Shown here piece after piece: positions 26,829-37,142 of a DNA stretch of 64,000 nucleotides. Below the pieces are notes generated by a model. It did not search any database. It was given only the letters and a program-made list of their open reading frames with translations, and had not been told where the DNA came from. Positions within the stretch are counted from its first letter, which is position 1, and every line of letters begins with the position of its first letter. Source of the DNA: Daejeonella sp. (GTDB lineage: Bacteria > Bacteroidota > Bacteroidia > Sphingobacteriales > Sphingobacteriaceae); assembly GCF_017495225.1 (NCBI RefSeq), contig NZ_JAFEIG010000014.1:85137-149136 (forward strand), read 5' to 3'. A program made the translations under genes and the position numbers.

Positions 26829-29800
26829 ATGTATCAATTAAAAATTTATTTAACTTCATTATTGGTTTTAGTTATGTTTGGACTAGGTTTTGCTCAAACA
26901 ATACCTGTTTCAAGTTTTACGGTAGATCCTTCTGTAAATGCAACTTGTCTTTCCAATGGTTCCATTAAAGTAAATATCCCAGCACCTACTAGTCCGAATA
27001 CTTATGAGACTGGTTGGCTTGTAGAATTATGGAATTTGACTAATACAAACTCTACTGCCTCAAGTCAGGCTGTTCCTGCTAATGGAGGTGTCGTTACTTT
27101 TAGTAGTTTGTCTGCTGCAAACTATAGAGTTATTGTAAAAAATGCATCTTCTACCTCGCTTACACCAGTTGAAAGGACAATTACTACTTCTTATGTATTA
27201 ATGGATGTTCCTAACGCTTCCATTATCGCCACTGCTCCAGGTTGTTCTGCTGGGACCGATGGGACTTTAAAACTTAGCGTAACGGGTGGGGTAGGTCCTT
27301 TTATCTATTCATTAAAATCTACGGATCCTATTACTAAGGCAGTGATAGCCGGTGGGACAAATATCGTTTCGGCGTCTACTAATGATAGGACATTTACATT
27401 TACTGGATTGAAAGATGGGGACCATGTGACTTATACCATCACAGATGCATGTGGAACACTTATTAAAGCGGACAGATTTTTAGCTAAGAATACTGCTGCT
27501 GATTTGAAGTTCGCTCTAATGGAATCTAACTTCTTTAGAGAATGTACTACACTTCCTGATGGTAGCACCACTGATTGTAACGCTATGAAGATGTTTATCA
27601 ATCTGGATATCAGTACCATGACTGCTGATAGACTTGCGAGCATTCAGATCCCAGGTAATTCTACCATTAAAATTAATGGAACAGTTTATAATCTTACTTA
27701 TGTAGGCCTTCTTCCAAGTCAAGCCTATAGGTTTACCTATGATGCCGCGGCTGTTGGTCGTCCGGCTTTAAACAATAATGATCTTATTGAGCTTTCTTTC
27801 AATTGGGGATGTAAAACTTTGAAGAAAACCATGAGTGTGCCTATGCCACTTAACGCTTTTGGTATCACTGCAACTCCACGAATAAGCCCGACAACCTGTC
27901 AAATTGAATATTCTATTTCTGTATTTGGATCTGGTGGTAACCCTGATCGTAGCATTTTTTATTGTCCGGCTACATCTAAGATAAAAATTGAGCGAGTTAT
28001 TTCTGGTGGGAATGTACAAGTTTTTCCTACAAGTGGTGAATGGGGAAGTTTTCCTAGTGCTAACCAGAACGATATGTTCACTTCTATCTCTGTTGGTACT
28101 GCTGTACCAGATCCTGGGCTATACCGAATTACTGTTTCCGATGGTTGTCAAAATACTTTTAAGGATATAAACATTCAAGCGGCAGCTAATCCAGTTTCTG
28201 GAATTCAGATAGGTATCATCAATGGTGTTTCAGAAGGGACAGCTGGAATTAGCTTCGGCGGAATGTCAAATGGATTGGAGTATAAGGTTAAAATTACACC
28301 TAATGGTGCTACCCCCCCTACATCCATTACCGTACAATCAGGTACTGCACCTTTGGATTATACTGCTCCAGCAAAAACTATAACTTTCCCTTTTGAAGCA
28401 TCTTTTACTGGTCCTATAGATATTATAGATCTTCCTATAGGGTCATACAAAGTTGAATTGTCTCCAATAATTACGGGTGGTCCTTCAGGTGTTGTTTGTT
28501 CTGGTGGAGTTGCCAAAACGCAAAACGTAAATCTGGTAAATGGAGCTTCCTATAATCCTACTTTTTCTGTTGTTGAAGCTTGTGCAAATAGTAATTTAAT
28601 TAACTATGCTTTAAATCCTCAAAATGCATTAAACCCAACTGGAGTTGCATTATTCAAAATAAATTCGAACGGTACTGAAACACAAATTGCTACTAATAGT
28701 TCTCCTTCTGGTCAGTTCTCTAATCTAGCAAGTGGTGATTATTCTCTACGTTTTTCAAGGGGAGGAAATTCTTTTTATTCAGCGCTGCATAAAAGAAGAG
28801 GGACTTTTTCATATACCAAAAAACTCACAATCGCACCTTCTTCACCTATTAATCTAGGTATTACTACTGTTTTTTGTGATCCTGCAAGTACAAGTTCAAA
28901 TTCAGGAAATATTAGTGTTACAGTTGCTTCAGGGACATTGATTTATCCGCTAACCATGACTTTATATGATGTCACTAGGACTAATGTTGTACGTGCCACT
29001 GTTACTTTGGCATCCCCAGTTAAAGAGCATGTATTCTCTGGACTTGCAGCAGGTAATTATATTGTTAATGTTGTGAGTGCTTGTTCTGGACTTGATTTTA
29101 ATGTTGAACTAAGTACGGTTAACTCGCCACCAATGGCAACTGCTTCTAATTTGCCAATATGTAAGGGTGCTTCTACTAATTTGTCGGCAGATAATGCTAC
29201 TAACTCACTTTATAATATTGAATGGTTTATTTTAAATTCAAATGGCACATTAGGTACAAAAGTTGGTGAGGGAATACCTATAACGGTTAGTCCCGCAGTT
29301 ACAACAGAATATAGAGGAGTATTTACATTAAAATCAATTTTTAGTTGTCCAGTAGATGATAGTTTTAATTATACATCAGATATTAAAGTTGGCGTTCCTG
29401 AAGATCCAAAATTAGATCTTGCAGTTTCGGATATTGATCTTTGTCCTGGTTCAAGTAGATCTGTCACTATTTCAAATTCAGAAAAAGACTTCAGGTATGA
29501 AATACTAGACAAACTTGGTAATTCTTATAGCCCTAAGGTTGAATTTGATGGAGATTTAAATGGAGGTGATTTAACCTTTATTCTTCCTTCTCAAGTAATA
29601 CTTACTCCTGGAGAATCCTTAATGGTTCGCAGTACTCGTATTTCCTTGGGTTGTACAGGTATTTTGACTGATAAAATAAATATTTCAAAAAGTGCACTGA
29701 GTGCAAGTCTTGATGTTGAAGGGTCGGCAAGCTGCTCAAATACAGCGGGTACTATTACCATCAAAGCTGCTCAAGCAGGGGTTACCTATACGGTTTTAAA

Positions 29801-32800
29801 AGCAGGACAGCCCTTATCTCCATCTCTTAGTGGCGTTGGAACTGGAGCTGATCTTAACTTAAGCGTTCCTGCTTCTAATTTAACTGCTGCAACAAACGAA
29901 TTCTCTATTCGCGCTTCTGGTTCAGGATGTAATGATGTAGAATTAAGCGAAAAAGCAATTATTACCATTCTTCAAGTCCCAACAACTTCTGAATTAGTTC
30001 ATGCTGTATGTGGCGAGAAAAAAGGTAAGATTGTGCTTAGCGCGACTGGTGGAAGTGGTAATTATGAATATAGTATTGATAATAGCACTTGGTTTGCCAG
30101 CAATACATTTACTGAATTAAATCCAGGTACTTACACAGTTTATGTAAAAGATTTAACACTTAATTGTACCGTTCAAAGTACTGTAGAGATATTAAACCAC
30201 TGCATTGAAATAACAAAAACTAGTACAACAGATCCGAATAACTATCAAAAGGAAGGTGATGTATTAAGCTATTCAATAAGTGTTAAGAATAATGGTACGG
30301 CTGATTTAAGCAGTATTATTGTAAAAGATCCACTTACGGGAATGGATGAGACTATTGCTTCACTGGCGGTAGGTGCTGTTCAAAGCTTTACAACAAATTA
30401 TACTATCACAGCAGCTGATGAGGGTAAAGAAAAAGTAGATAATACAGCCACGGCTACATTTAGTTATGAAAGTGTTGATTATGAGAAAAGTGCAAGTGCA
30501 TCAGTTCCGAACGGATTTGTAATTGATGATTTAGACTGTTCTGCCAATTCATACAGTATTTCAGCAGGTATTGCTACTACACTAGACGTACTGATTCCAT
30601 ATACAGGTGGTACTGCTGCTTCCTACCCGGCTGGTCAGACAATAAATTTAGGAAATGGTACGCTCACTGCTACACTTCAGGCTGGAACAATCAATCCAAG
30701 TGGAGGTAATTTGGTTTACCGAGTAGAAGGAGTTTCAGCTACAAATAATAAAGTTATTTTACCTGTTGTATTTGGGGGTAAATCATGTACAGTAGAAATC
30801 TTAATCCTTGAGCCAAACGTTTCCTCAATCGATTTCACTGTAAATACTTATAACGATAAGAATAAAAATTGTGTTAGAGATGCAGGAGAATCGCAAAGCG
30901 ATGTAAATACCAATGGATTATTTATAAAGATTTATGATCTAGATAATAAGTTAGTTTATTCTAATGCTGCCCTTTCTGGTCAGTTTGATGTTCAGAGTTT
31001 CAACGGACTAAGTGATGTGATTTATTATTACATTATTGATACGAACAATACTGAAGCTGATACAACACCAAATGTTTTAAAAGGCTGGACTACAGGTATG
31101 CCTGCTCCATCTTTGAAACGTTATTTCCACTTATCGGCGGGAACGATATACTTTAATACTACCCCAGTAAGTAATCTTTCGGCTTCTTCGTGGAGCGCTG
31201 ATTTGCAAACTATTTGTATGAGTCAGGAAGAGGGTAGCATTACTTCTCTAGACTGTGCTAATGCAGTATTTTCAGCAGCAATAAGAAAAGATGAGGTAGC
31301 TTCAGGCACTTTATCTGTAAATTATACAGGAGCTAATGGGGGCTTTTATGGCGCTCAAACATTAAGTTCAACAGGAATTACGGGTTTAACAGCAACATTA
31401 AATGCCGGCTCTTTCAGTGCAGGCTCAGGTACGCTAAGTTTCACTTTAAGTGGCACTGCAACAGTTGGAGGGACTGGTAAATTTAGCTTGAGTATCGGCG
31501 GACAAAGCTGCGAGATTAATTTTACAGTTCAAGTGCCGGGTTTAAACATCAAGAAAGAAGCTAAGCAAAGTTCATTCAAGTTGCCAGGCGAAATCTTGGA
31601 ATATGTTATCACAGTTGAAAATACTGGTACTGCAGACTTGTCAAATATTCAAGTTACAGATCCGCTAACAGGTATGAATGAAACGATTGTTAGCCTTGCT
31701 GCAGGTCAAAGTAAAGCACTTACAACCAATTATACTGTTAAGCAATCAGATTTAGATGCCGGCAAAATTGATAATACAGCAAAAGCAGCTTATACCTTTG
31801 CTGGAGAAGCGAAAGAGCTAACAGCTAATAAATTGCTTAATGCAATCTACCCAAGCATTACTATTGCTAAAGAGGCTACAAAAAGCTCTTACAAAGCGGT
31901 AGGTGATTTGTTGAACTATACCATTACCGTTAATAATACGGGTGCTATCGATTTAACAAATATTCAAGTAACAGATCCACTTACTGGTATGGATCAAACG
32001 ATTTCTAGCCTTGCAGCAGGTGAAAGTAAAGTACTTACAACCACTTATACTGTTAAGAAATCAGATTTAGATGCAGGTAAAATTGATAATACGGCAAAAG
32101 CATCTTTCACTTATGGTGGCAAAGCCCAAGAGAAAACTGCTACTAAGACAGTGAATGCAGTTTACCCAACAGTTAGTATTATTAAAAAGGCTACTCAGGC
32201 AAGTTTTAGTCTTGTAGGCGATGTATTAGAATATACTATTACGGTTAAAAATACAGGAAATGTGGATTTAGTAAACATTAAAGTTAGCGATCCTCTTACA
32301 GGTATGAATCAAACAATTTCTAATCTTTCAATTGGAGAAAGTAAGATTTTTAACACTAGCTATACTGTAAAGCAAGCTGATATAGATGCCGGAAAAGTAG
32401 ATAATACAGCCAAGCTTGACTATCCTTTTGATGGTACTAACTATAATCCATCAGTAATTGAAACTGTTAATTTTGTTAAGCCTAAATCTCTTATTGAAGC
32501 TTCAAATGATGATTATAGTAATAAGCCATTAAATATTCTTGAAAGTGGCAAATTAGGTAATGTGCTTATTAATGATAAGTTGAACGGTATTACTGTTAAA
32601 GCTTCGGAGGTTAATGCTACTATTTCTAGTACAGGAGGTTTAACTGGCTTGAGTATCGATGCGGATGGAAATATGAATATTCCAATTGGCTCAGCAGCTG
32701 GCACATACACAATTAAGTATAGCATTTGTGAAAAAAGTGATCCAAGTAATTGTTCGGAAGCTAGTGTTACATTGGAATTAATTCATGGTGTTAACCTACG

Positions 32801-33443
32801 TATTTTCAAGTCGATAGAATTTGCTTCATGGTTTGAAGGTAATGAGATGGAGTTTTTACTAAAGGTTGAAAATAATGGTACAACCAATGCTACTAATGTG
32901 GTGGCTGTTGATAATCTTCCAGATGGCTTACGTTATATTTCTTCGACTGTTATAGGTGCTACGGCATTAACTGCGGTTAGGGATCAACAGATTAGTTGGA
33001 CATTCGCGGGATTAGCAGCTGGAGCCTCTGCAGAGATTAAGGTGCGTGTAAAGGCTGCTCCATTGACCAATGGATTGGGTAAAACTATTGTTAATACGGC
33101 AAAAGTATCCTCAAAAGATACTGAGCTTAGCCCGAGTGATAACAGTGCATCGGCTACTGTTAGAATTGATCCATTCTTCATTCCAAATACAATTACCCCG
33201 AATGGAGATTTAACCAATGATACTTTTGAAATTCCAGGTCTATCTAGATTTGTAAGCAATGAGTTAGTTATTTTCAATCGCTGGAATGATCAGGTATTTC
33301 AAACAAAAAATTACCAGAATAATTGGGCCGCAGCAGGCTTAGTTTCTGGAACGTATTTCTATATTTTGAAGACTGTAGATGAGGATGGGAAAGTTCAAGA
33401 TTATAAAGGATTTATACAAGTAGTAAAGGAGAGTATTAAGTAA
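26829..33443 (+). CDS. Giant T9SS-secreted surface protein with DUF11-like repeats and type B sorting domain
   Basis: A 2204-residue exported protein (signal peptide 1-23, ending GLGFAQ). The N-terminal half contains SprB-like beta modules, for example GTDGTLKLSVTGGVGPFIYS near 140 and GKIVLSATGGSGNYEYSID near 1065. A DUF11/DUF7507-like module follows at about 1127-1225, then three consecutive 105-residue modules at about 1571-1885 (LEYVITVENTGTADLSNIQV type), another DUF11 module near 1985-2110, and a gliding-motility type B C-terminal domain (FIPNTITPNGDLTNDTFEI to the end). The last domain targets export through T9SS. The following PorP/SprF and OmpA genes are its likely anchoring partners. 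Probably an adhesin or gliding filament; no catalytic motif is seen. Confidence 0.88.
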   Translation: MYQLKIYLTSLLVLVMFGLGFAQTIPVSSFTVDPSVNATCLSNGSIKVNIPAPTSPNTYETGWLVELWNLTNTNSTASSQAVPANGGVVTFSSLSAANYRVIVKNASSTSLTPVERTITTSYVLMDVPNASIIATAPGCSAGTDGTLKLSVTGGVGPFIYSLKSTDPITKAVIAGGTNIVSASTNDRTFTFTGLKDGDHVTYTITDACGTLIKADRFLAKNTAADLKFALMESNFFRECTTLPDGSTTDCNAMKMFINLDISTMTADRLASIQIPGNSTIKINGTVYNLTYVGLLPSQAYRFTYDAAAVGRPALNNNDLIELSFNWGCKTLKKTMSVPMPLNAFGITATPRISPTTCQIEYSISVFGSGGNPDRSIFYCPATSKIKIERVISGGNVQVFPTSGEWGSFPSANQNDMFTSISVGTAVPDPGLYRITVSDGCQNTFKDINIQAAANPVSGIQIGIINGVSEGTAGISFGGMSNGLEYKVKITPNGATPPTSITVQSGTAPLDYTAPAKTITFPFEASFTGPIDIIDLPIGSYKVELSPIITGGPSGVVCSGGVAKTQNVNLVNGASYNPTFSVVEACANSNLINYALNPQNALNPTGVALFKINSNGTETQIATNSSPSGQFSNLASGDYSLRFSRGGNSFYSALHKRRGTFSYTKKLTIAPSSPINLGITTVFCDPASTSSNSGNISVTVASGTLIYPLTMTLYDVTRTNVVRATVTLASPVKEHVFSGLAAGNYIVNVVSACSGLDFNVELSTVNSPPMATASNLPICKGASTNLSADNATNSLYNIEWFILNSNGTLGTKVGEGIPITVSPAVTTEYRGVFTLKSIFSCPVDDSFNYTSDIKVGVPEDPKLDLAVSDIDLCPGSSRSVTISNSEKDFRYEILDKLGNSYSPKVEFDGDLNGGDLTFILPSQVILTPGESLMVRSTRISLGCTGILTDKINISKSALSASLDVEGSASCSNTAGTITIKAAQAGVTYTVLKAGQPLSPSLSGVGTGADLNLSVPASNLTAATNEFSIRASGSGCNDVELSEKAIITILQVPTTSELVHAVCGEKKGKIVLSATGGSGNYEYSIDNSTWFASNTFTELNPGTYTVYVKDLTLNCTVQSTVEILNHCIEITKTSTTDPNNYQKEGDVLSYSISVKNNGTADLSSIIVKDPLTGMDETIASLAVGAVQSFTTNYTITAADEGKEKVDNTATATFSYESVDYEKSASASVPNGFVIDDLDCSANSYSISAGIATTLDVLIPYTGGTAASYPAGQTINLGNGTLTATLQAGTINPSGGNLVYRVEGVSATNNKVILPVVFGGKSCTVEILILEPNVSSIDFTVNTYNDKNKNCVRDAGESQSDVNTNGLFIKIYDLDNKLVYSNAALSGQFDVQSFNGLSDVIYYYIIDTNNTEADTTPNVLKGWTTGMPAPSLKRYFHLSAGTIYFNTTPVSNLSASSWSADLQTICMSQEEGSITSLDCANAVFSAAIRKDEVASGTLSVNYTGANGGFYGAQTLSSTGITGLTATLNAGSFSAGSGTLSFTLSGTATVGGTGKFSLSIGGQSCEINFTVQVPGLNIKKEAKQSSFKLPGEILEYVITVENTGTADLSNIQVTDPLTGMNETIVSLAAGQSKALTTNYTVKQSDLDAGKIDNTAKAAYTFAGEAKELTANKLLNAIYPSITIAKEATKSSYKAVGDLLNYTITVNNTGAIDLTNIQVTDPLTGMDQTISSLAAGESKVLTTTYTVKKSDLDAGKIDNTAKASFTYGGKAQEKTATKTVNAVYPTVSIIKKATQASFSLVGDVLEYTITVKNTGNVDLVNIKVSDPLTGMNQTISNLSIGESKIFNTSYTVKQADIDAGKVDNTAKLDYPFDGTNYNPSVIETVNFVKPKSLIEASNDDYSNKPLNILESGKLGNVLINDKLNGITVKASEVNATISSTGGLTGLSIDADGNMNIPIGSAAGTYTIKYSICEKSDPSNCSEASVTLELIHGVNLRIFKSIEFASWFEGNEMEFLLKVENNGTTNATNVVAVDNLPDGLRYISSTVIGATALTAVRDQQISWTFAGLAAGASAEIKVRVKAAPLTNGLGKTIVNTAKVSSKDTELSPSDNSASATVRIDPFFIPNTITPNGDLTNDTFEIPGLSRFVSNELVIFNRWNDQVFQTKNYQNNWAAAGLVSGTYFYILKTVDEDGKVQDYKGFIQVVKESIK
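31555..32495 (+). repeat. Three 315-bp direct repeats inside the giant surface gene
   Basis: Corresponding points of successive modules (for example ATTCAAGTT/ATTCAAGTA at 31647 and 31962) are exactly 315 bp apart. This equals 105 codons, so each copy encodes one whole DUF11-like module. Copies are diverged but clearly related at DNA level. Confidence 0.8.
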
Positions 33444-33462
33444 TTAACTGATTTTTTTACAT

Positions 33463-33484
33463 AGCCAGCGCTTGCTGGCTTTTT
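33463..33484 (+). terminator. Intrinsic terminator after the giant surface gene
   Basis: Perfect 7-bp stem AGCCAGC/GCTGGCT with a GCTT loop followed by TTTT, 20 nt after the stop and 27 nt before the PorP gene. It would reduce expression of the downstream genes relative to the giant gene. Confidence 0.85.
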
Positions 33485-33510
33485 CTAATTAGAGTAATAA
33501 AAATAAAAAA

Positions 33511-34491
33511 ATGATTAAAAGGAGTATTTTGAGGATATTTTGTATGATAGTAGTGTTGCATCTTTATACAGCAACACAAGCTCAGCAACTTCCTCAGTTC
33601 AGTCAATACATTTTTAATGGCTTGCATGTCAATCCAGGTTATGCAGGTTATAAAAATGAAGGCTATGTTCAGTCAACTTATCGCAGTCAGTGGGTAAATT
33701 TACCAGGCGCACCTAAAACAATGTCGGTTACAGCTGATTTAAGTGCCAATGAAGGCAAAATGGGTTTCGGTGTTTCTTATGTTAGCGATAAAATTGGTTT
33801 GACCGAAAGTAATTTAGGAATGCTAACCTATGCATACCGTATCAATACGGGCGATCAAGGTCGTTTATCTTTGGGTGTGAGTGCAGGTATTTCTCAAAAT
33901 ATTTTTGATCCATCAGGCATTGTAACAGTTGATCCAGATGATGCTTACCTTCCTGAGCAACGAATATCACGTATTTCTCCAAAGGTGAATACTGGTCTAT
34001 TTTACCATAATGATTATTTTTATGCTGGTTTAGCTGCTTATAATTTAATAGGTAGTCGTTCAGCTAAATTGCAACAACAAGATTTTGCTACATCATTTAA
34101 TGATACTCATTATTTTTTAACAATGGGTGGCTTGGTGCCAATTAATGATGATGTCAAAGTTAAGCCATCTGTACTAGTAAAACATGTAAAGGGTTCTCCA
34201 ACAAATTATGATCTTAATGCCATGGTGTTATTTATGGATAAGGTTTGGTTAGGAGGATCATACCGATCTAATTTTCGTTTGTTAAATGACCAATTACAAA
34301 GTGATTTAAGTAAGCGAAATGCAGTTGCTTTTATTATGGAGTATTTTGTTACTTCAGGTGTTCGTGTAGGTTATGCCTATGATCATAATCTAAATACTTT
34401 GAGTAGCTACAAACACCAATCACATGAACTCTCTATTGGTTTTTATTTAAAGAGTAGGAAAGAAATTGTTTATAATCCAAGATGGTTTTAA
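33511..34491 (+). CDS. PorP/SprF family type IX secretion membrane protein
   Basis: A 326-residue protein with signal peptide (1-25, ending ATQAQQ). The signature LPQFSQYIFNGLHVNPGYAG followed by YRSQWVNLPGAPKTMS is PorP/SprF, and the rest is beta-barrel-like. In flavobacteria such proteins are encoded beside the secreted type B domain proteins they serve, exactly as here. Its stop overlaps the next ATG (TAATG at 34489-34493), so the OmpA protein is probably coupled to it. It is only distantly similar to the PorP at 13728. Confidence 0.92.
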   Translation: MIKRSILRIFCMIVVLHLYTATQAQQLPQFSQYIFNGLHVNPGYAGYKNEGYVQSTYRSQWVNLPGAPKTMSVTADLSANEGKMGFGVSYVSDKIGLTESNLGMLTYAYRINTGDQGRLSLGVSAGISQNIFDPSGIVTVDPDDAYLPEQRISRISPKVNTGLFYHNDYFYAGLAAYNLIGSRSAKLQQQDFATSFNDTHYFLTMGGLVPINDDVKVKPSVLVKHVKGSPTNYDLNAMVLFMDKVWLGGSYRSNFRLLNDQLQSDLSKRNAVAFIMEYFVTSGVRVGYAYDHNLNTLSSYKHQSHELSIGFYLKSRKEIVYNPRWF

Positions 34492-37067
34492 TGAAGAATA
34501 TGAAAAAAATATTGGTGCTTTTATCGATTCTATTGGTATCAACTAGCGCTTTGGCACAACGTAACTTATTACGTTATGCAGATATAGAATTTAATTTAAA
34601 ACGGTATGAACATGCCGGTTCTCAATATGCAAAGGCATATCAAACTAAGAAGACTTATTATGCAGCAAAGCGTGCAGCTCAAAGCTATGATTATATCCAG
34701 TCTTATGAGAAAGCATACGAATGGTGGTCTAAGGTTATAGATTTTGAGCAAACAGATCGTTCCGACTACATTTCTTATGCACGTGCAACCATTCTTTCTG
34801 GTAGAGATTTACAAAAATCTTCTATTGTTTTAAGTGAGCAAGAGCGTGCTTTAGTTTATGGAAATGCTTCTATTCCCATGAACAAGGGTATTGAATTTCG
34901 TCCTTTGGAACGATACAATCAGTTGGGATCGGATTACGGACTAAGTACTGTAAAGGATGGAGAATATTATTTTGTCTCAGATCGAGCAATAGAAGCTAAA
35001 ACACAAAAGAAGTCTTTGCGTTTGGATGCTCGTAAGCGTATGTCAACACAAGAGCGCTACCGTTTGAACGATCGTGGTTACCATGGTATATTTCGTGATT
35101 CTGGGAATGGGTCTATTGCACCTGTATCTGTTGATTTAGATGGGGTTTATCATTTAAGTATGCCTTCGTTTTTTAAGCAACAAGATGTGAAAGAAAGTAA
35201 ACAAGAGGTTATTTTTACTGCTGTTTTACGTCAAAAGCAATCCCGAAAATCGACCATCACGGAAGCTTATCCAGCTTTATATCGTGCTGAAGTTGACGAA
35301 GATGGGAGCTTTGTTAGAGTGAGTAGTCTCCCATTCAATCAGCCCAAAACATATGGTGTAATGCATGGTATTGTGCATGATAATAAACTTTATTTTAGTT
35401 CAAATATGCCCGGTGGTAGTGGTGGTTTTGACTTATACTATGCTGAACTTATAGGTGATGCTTATGGACCGGCCGTTAATTTAGGTTCGCAGATTAATGG
35501 ACCAGCCAATGAGGTATTTCCATATATTCATCAGAATGAATTGTACTTCTCTTCTGATCGTTCAGAAAGTCTTGGAGGTTTAGATATTTATACCACAAAC
35601 TTGAATTTGCAATCGCAAGTTAGAAATATGGGAATTCCTTATAATTCTAAACAAGATGATTTTGGTTATTTCGTGGATGGTGCAGGCGAAAAATACATAA
35701 GTTCAGATCGAGGTAAGAGCGAAAGTAGGGATGATATTTACAGCTTGGTAATGCTTTATGATCGCTATAAAATGCGCGTAATGACTGAGGGTGGAGGAAT
35801 ATTAGATGGGTCGCAGGATTTAGAATTGAAGATCCTAGGTGCAGATGGAAAGGAGTTGCTAATGAAAATTACCGATGGTAAGGTGTCAGAACTTGAAGCA
35901 GGAGATTATACAGTATCAATTAAAAAGAAAGGTTATTTCCCTGCTCGAATACCATTGAAAGTGCGTGGTGAGGGCAAGGAGCAAGAGGTTAACTATACTT
36001 TAATCCCTATTCCTTACAAACAAGTTATTGCAATTGATACCATTTATTATGAGTTAGATAAACATGCTATCCGTGAAGACGCTGCATTAAAACTTAATGT
36101 AGCATCAGATGTTTTAGGTTTGTTTAAGGACTTTGGTATGAATATCACTTCGCATACCGACTCTAGAGCATCAGATGCCTATAACGAACGATTATCAAAG
36201 AAAAGAGCACAGTCTGCTGCTAAATACCTGAAAAATAAGGGTGTTGATGAAAATGTTATGACTCTAGAATGGCGTGGTAGGAAAGAATTGGTAAATCCTT
36301 GTGGGGTAGGTGTAGATTGTCCTGAATTATTGCATGAGCAAAATAGACGTAGTATTCTTTCTTTGCAACTTTACCCGGATGTTAATAAGGATTATGAACT
36401 TCCTGAAGGACTCACATATATCACAAGTACTGAACAGCTTATAGAGTTCCTTCGCAAGAAGATTATAGCTGCAAAAGATAGTTTAAAAGCTGCTCAAAAA
36501 GTAGAAGACAAAGTAACTCAAAAACCAGTACAAAAGTTACAAGAAAAACCTGCTCAAAAAGTAGAAGAAAAAGTAACTCAAAAACCAGTGCAAAAGTTAC
36601 AGGAAAAACCTAGTCAAAAAGTAGAAGAAAAAGTAACTCAAAAACCAGTACAAAAAGTAGAAGATAAATCAGCTCAAAAAGCAGAAAAATCTTCTGAAAA
36701 TAAGTCTCAAGTGTTAGCACCTAAAGTAGAGCAAAAAACCAAAGAAGGACTTAAGCCAAATAGAGTTACTAAATATTCATCAGATACCACTAACGCCTCA
36801 GTAGCTTTGGTTAATGAGTCTAATCGTGGAGGCTACTATTTAGTACAAGAGAGCTGGGAAACAGAACAAGTTGCTGTAAAACGTGCTGATGAGCTATCTA
36901 AGGAGTTAAACACTCTTGTATATCTTATAGCACCATTACAAGATAAAAGTAAGCACTATAAATTAGCAATTGCTAAATATGAAAGCTATGAGGAGGTGCA
37001 TAAAATCATCAATAAGATGAGAGAGAAATATAAAAACAAGAAGATGTGGATGCTTGATTATCAATAA
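34491..37067 (+). CDS. OmpA-family protein with PD40 repeats and C-terminal SPOR-like segment
   Basis: About 858 residues. I chose the ATG at 34491 (TAATG overlap); one at 34482 inside the PorP gene and one at 34500 are alternatives. The signal peptide ends TSALAQ. An N-terminal TPR-like region (RYADIEFNLKRYEHAGSQYA) is followed by PD40/WD40-like blades (LYFSSNMPGGSGGFDLYYAE, LYFSSDRSESLGGLDIY), a carboxypeptidase-regulatory-like module, and an OmpA domain (HTDSRASDAYNERLSKKRA) that should bind peptidoglycan. Then come a 20-residue Lys/Gln/Pro repeat and a SPOR-like end (GGYYLVQESWETEQVA). It likely anchors the surface system in the periplasm, as PorE-type proteins do. Confidence 0.87.
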   Translation: MKNMKKILVLLSILLVSTSALAQRNLLRYADIEFNLKRYEHAGSQYAKAYQTKKTYYAAKRAAQSYDYIQSYEKAYEWWSKVIDFEQTDRSDYISYARATILSGRDLQKSSIVLSEQERALVYGNASIPMNKGIEFRPLERYNQLGSDYGLSTVKDGEYYFVSDRAIEAKTQKKSLRLDARKRMSTQERYRLNDRGYHGIFRDSGNGSIAPVSVDLDGVYHLSMPSFFKQQDVKESKQEVIFTAVLRQKQSRKSTITEAYPALYRAEVDEDGSFVRVSSLPFNQPKTYGVMHGIVHDNKLYFSSNMPGGSGGFDLYYAELIGDAYGPAVNLGSQINGPANEVFPYIHQNELYFSSDRSESLGGLDIYTTNLNLQSQVRNMGIPYNSKQDDFGYFVDGAGEKYISSDRGKSESRDDIYSLVMLYDRYKMRVMTEGGGILDGSQDLELKILGADGKELLMKITDGKVSELEAGDYTVSIKKKGYFPARIPLKVRGEGKEQEVNYTLIPIPYKQVIAIDTIYYELDKHAIREDAALKLNVASDVLGLFKDFGMNITSHTDSRASDAYNERLSKKRAQSAAKYLKNKGVDENVMTLEWRGRKELVNPCGVGVDCPELLHEQNRRSILSLQLYPDVNKDYELPEGLTYITSTEQLIEFLRKKIIAAKDSLKAAQKVEDKVTQKPVQKLQEKPAQKVEEKVTQKPVQKLQEKPSQKVEEKVTQKPVQKVEDKSAQKAEKSSENKSQVLAPKVEQKTKEGLKPNRVTKYSSDTTNASVALVNESNRGGYYLVQESWETEQVAVKRADELSKELNTLVYLIAPLQDKSKHYKLAIAKYESYEEVHKIINKMREKYKNKKMWMLDYQ
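36492..36671 (+). repeat. Three 60-bp tandem repeats in the OmpA-family gene
   Basis: Copies at 36492-36551, 36552-36611 and 36612-36671 encode the 20-residue unit AQKVEEKVTQKPVQKLQEKP. The first two are nearly identical at DNA level, implying recent duplication by slippage or unequal recombination; the third is altered at its end. Confidence 0.88.
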
Positions 37068-37093
37068 CGTTATTCCAATCTTAATTGTACAAT

Positions 37094-37131
37094 AAAAGGG
37101 CAGATTCAAAACAATGAATCTGCCCTTTTTA
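37094..37131 (+). terminator. Intrinsic terminator, bidirectional, after the OmpA-family gene
   Basis: A 15-bp perfect stem (AAAAGGGCAGATTCA and its complement, 6-nt loop) followed by TTTTT lies between the convergent OmpA and transporter genes. Confidence 0.88.
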
Positions 37132-37142
37132 TTTGGCTTCAA

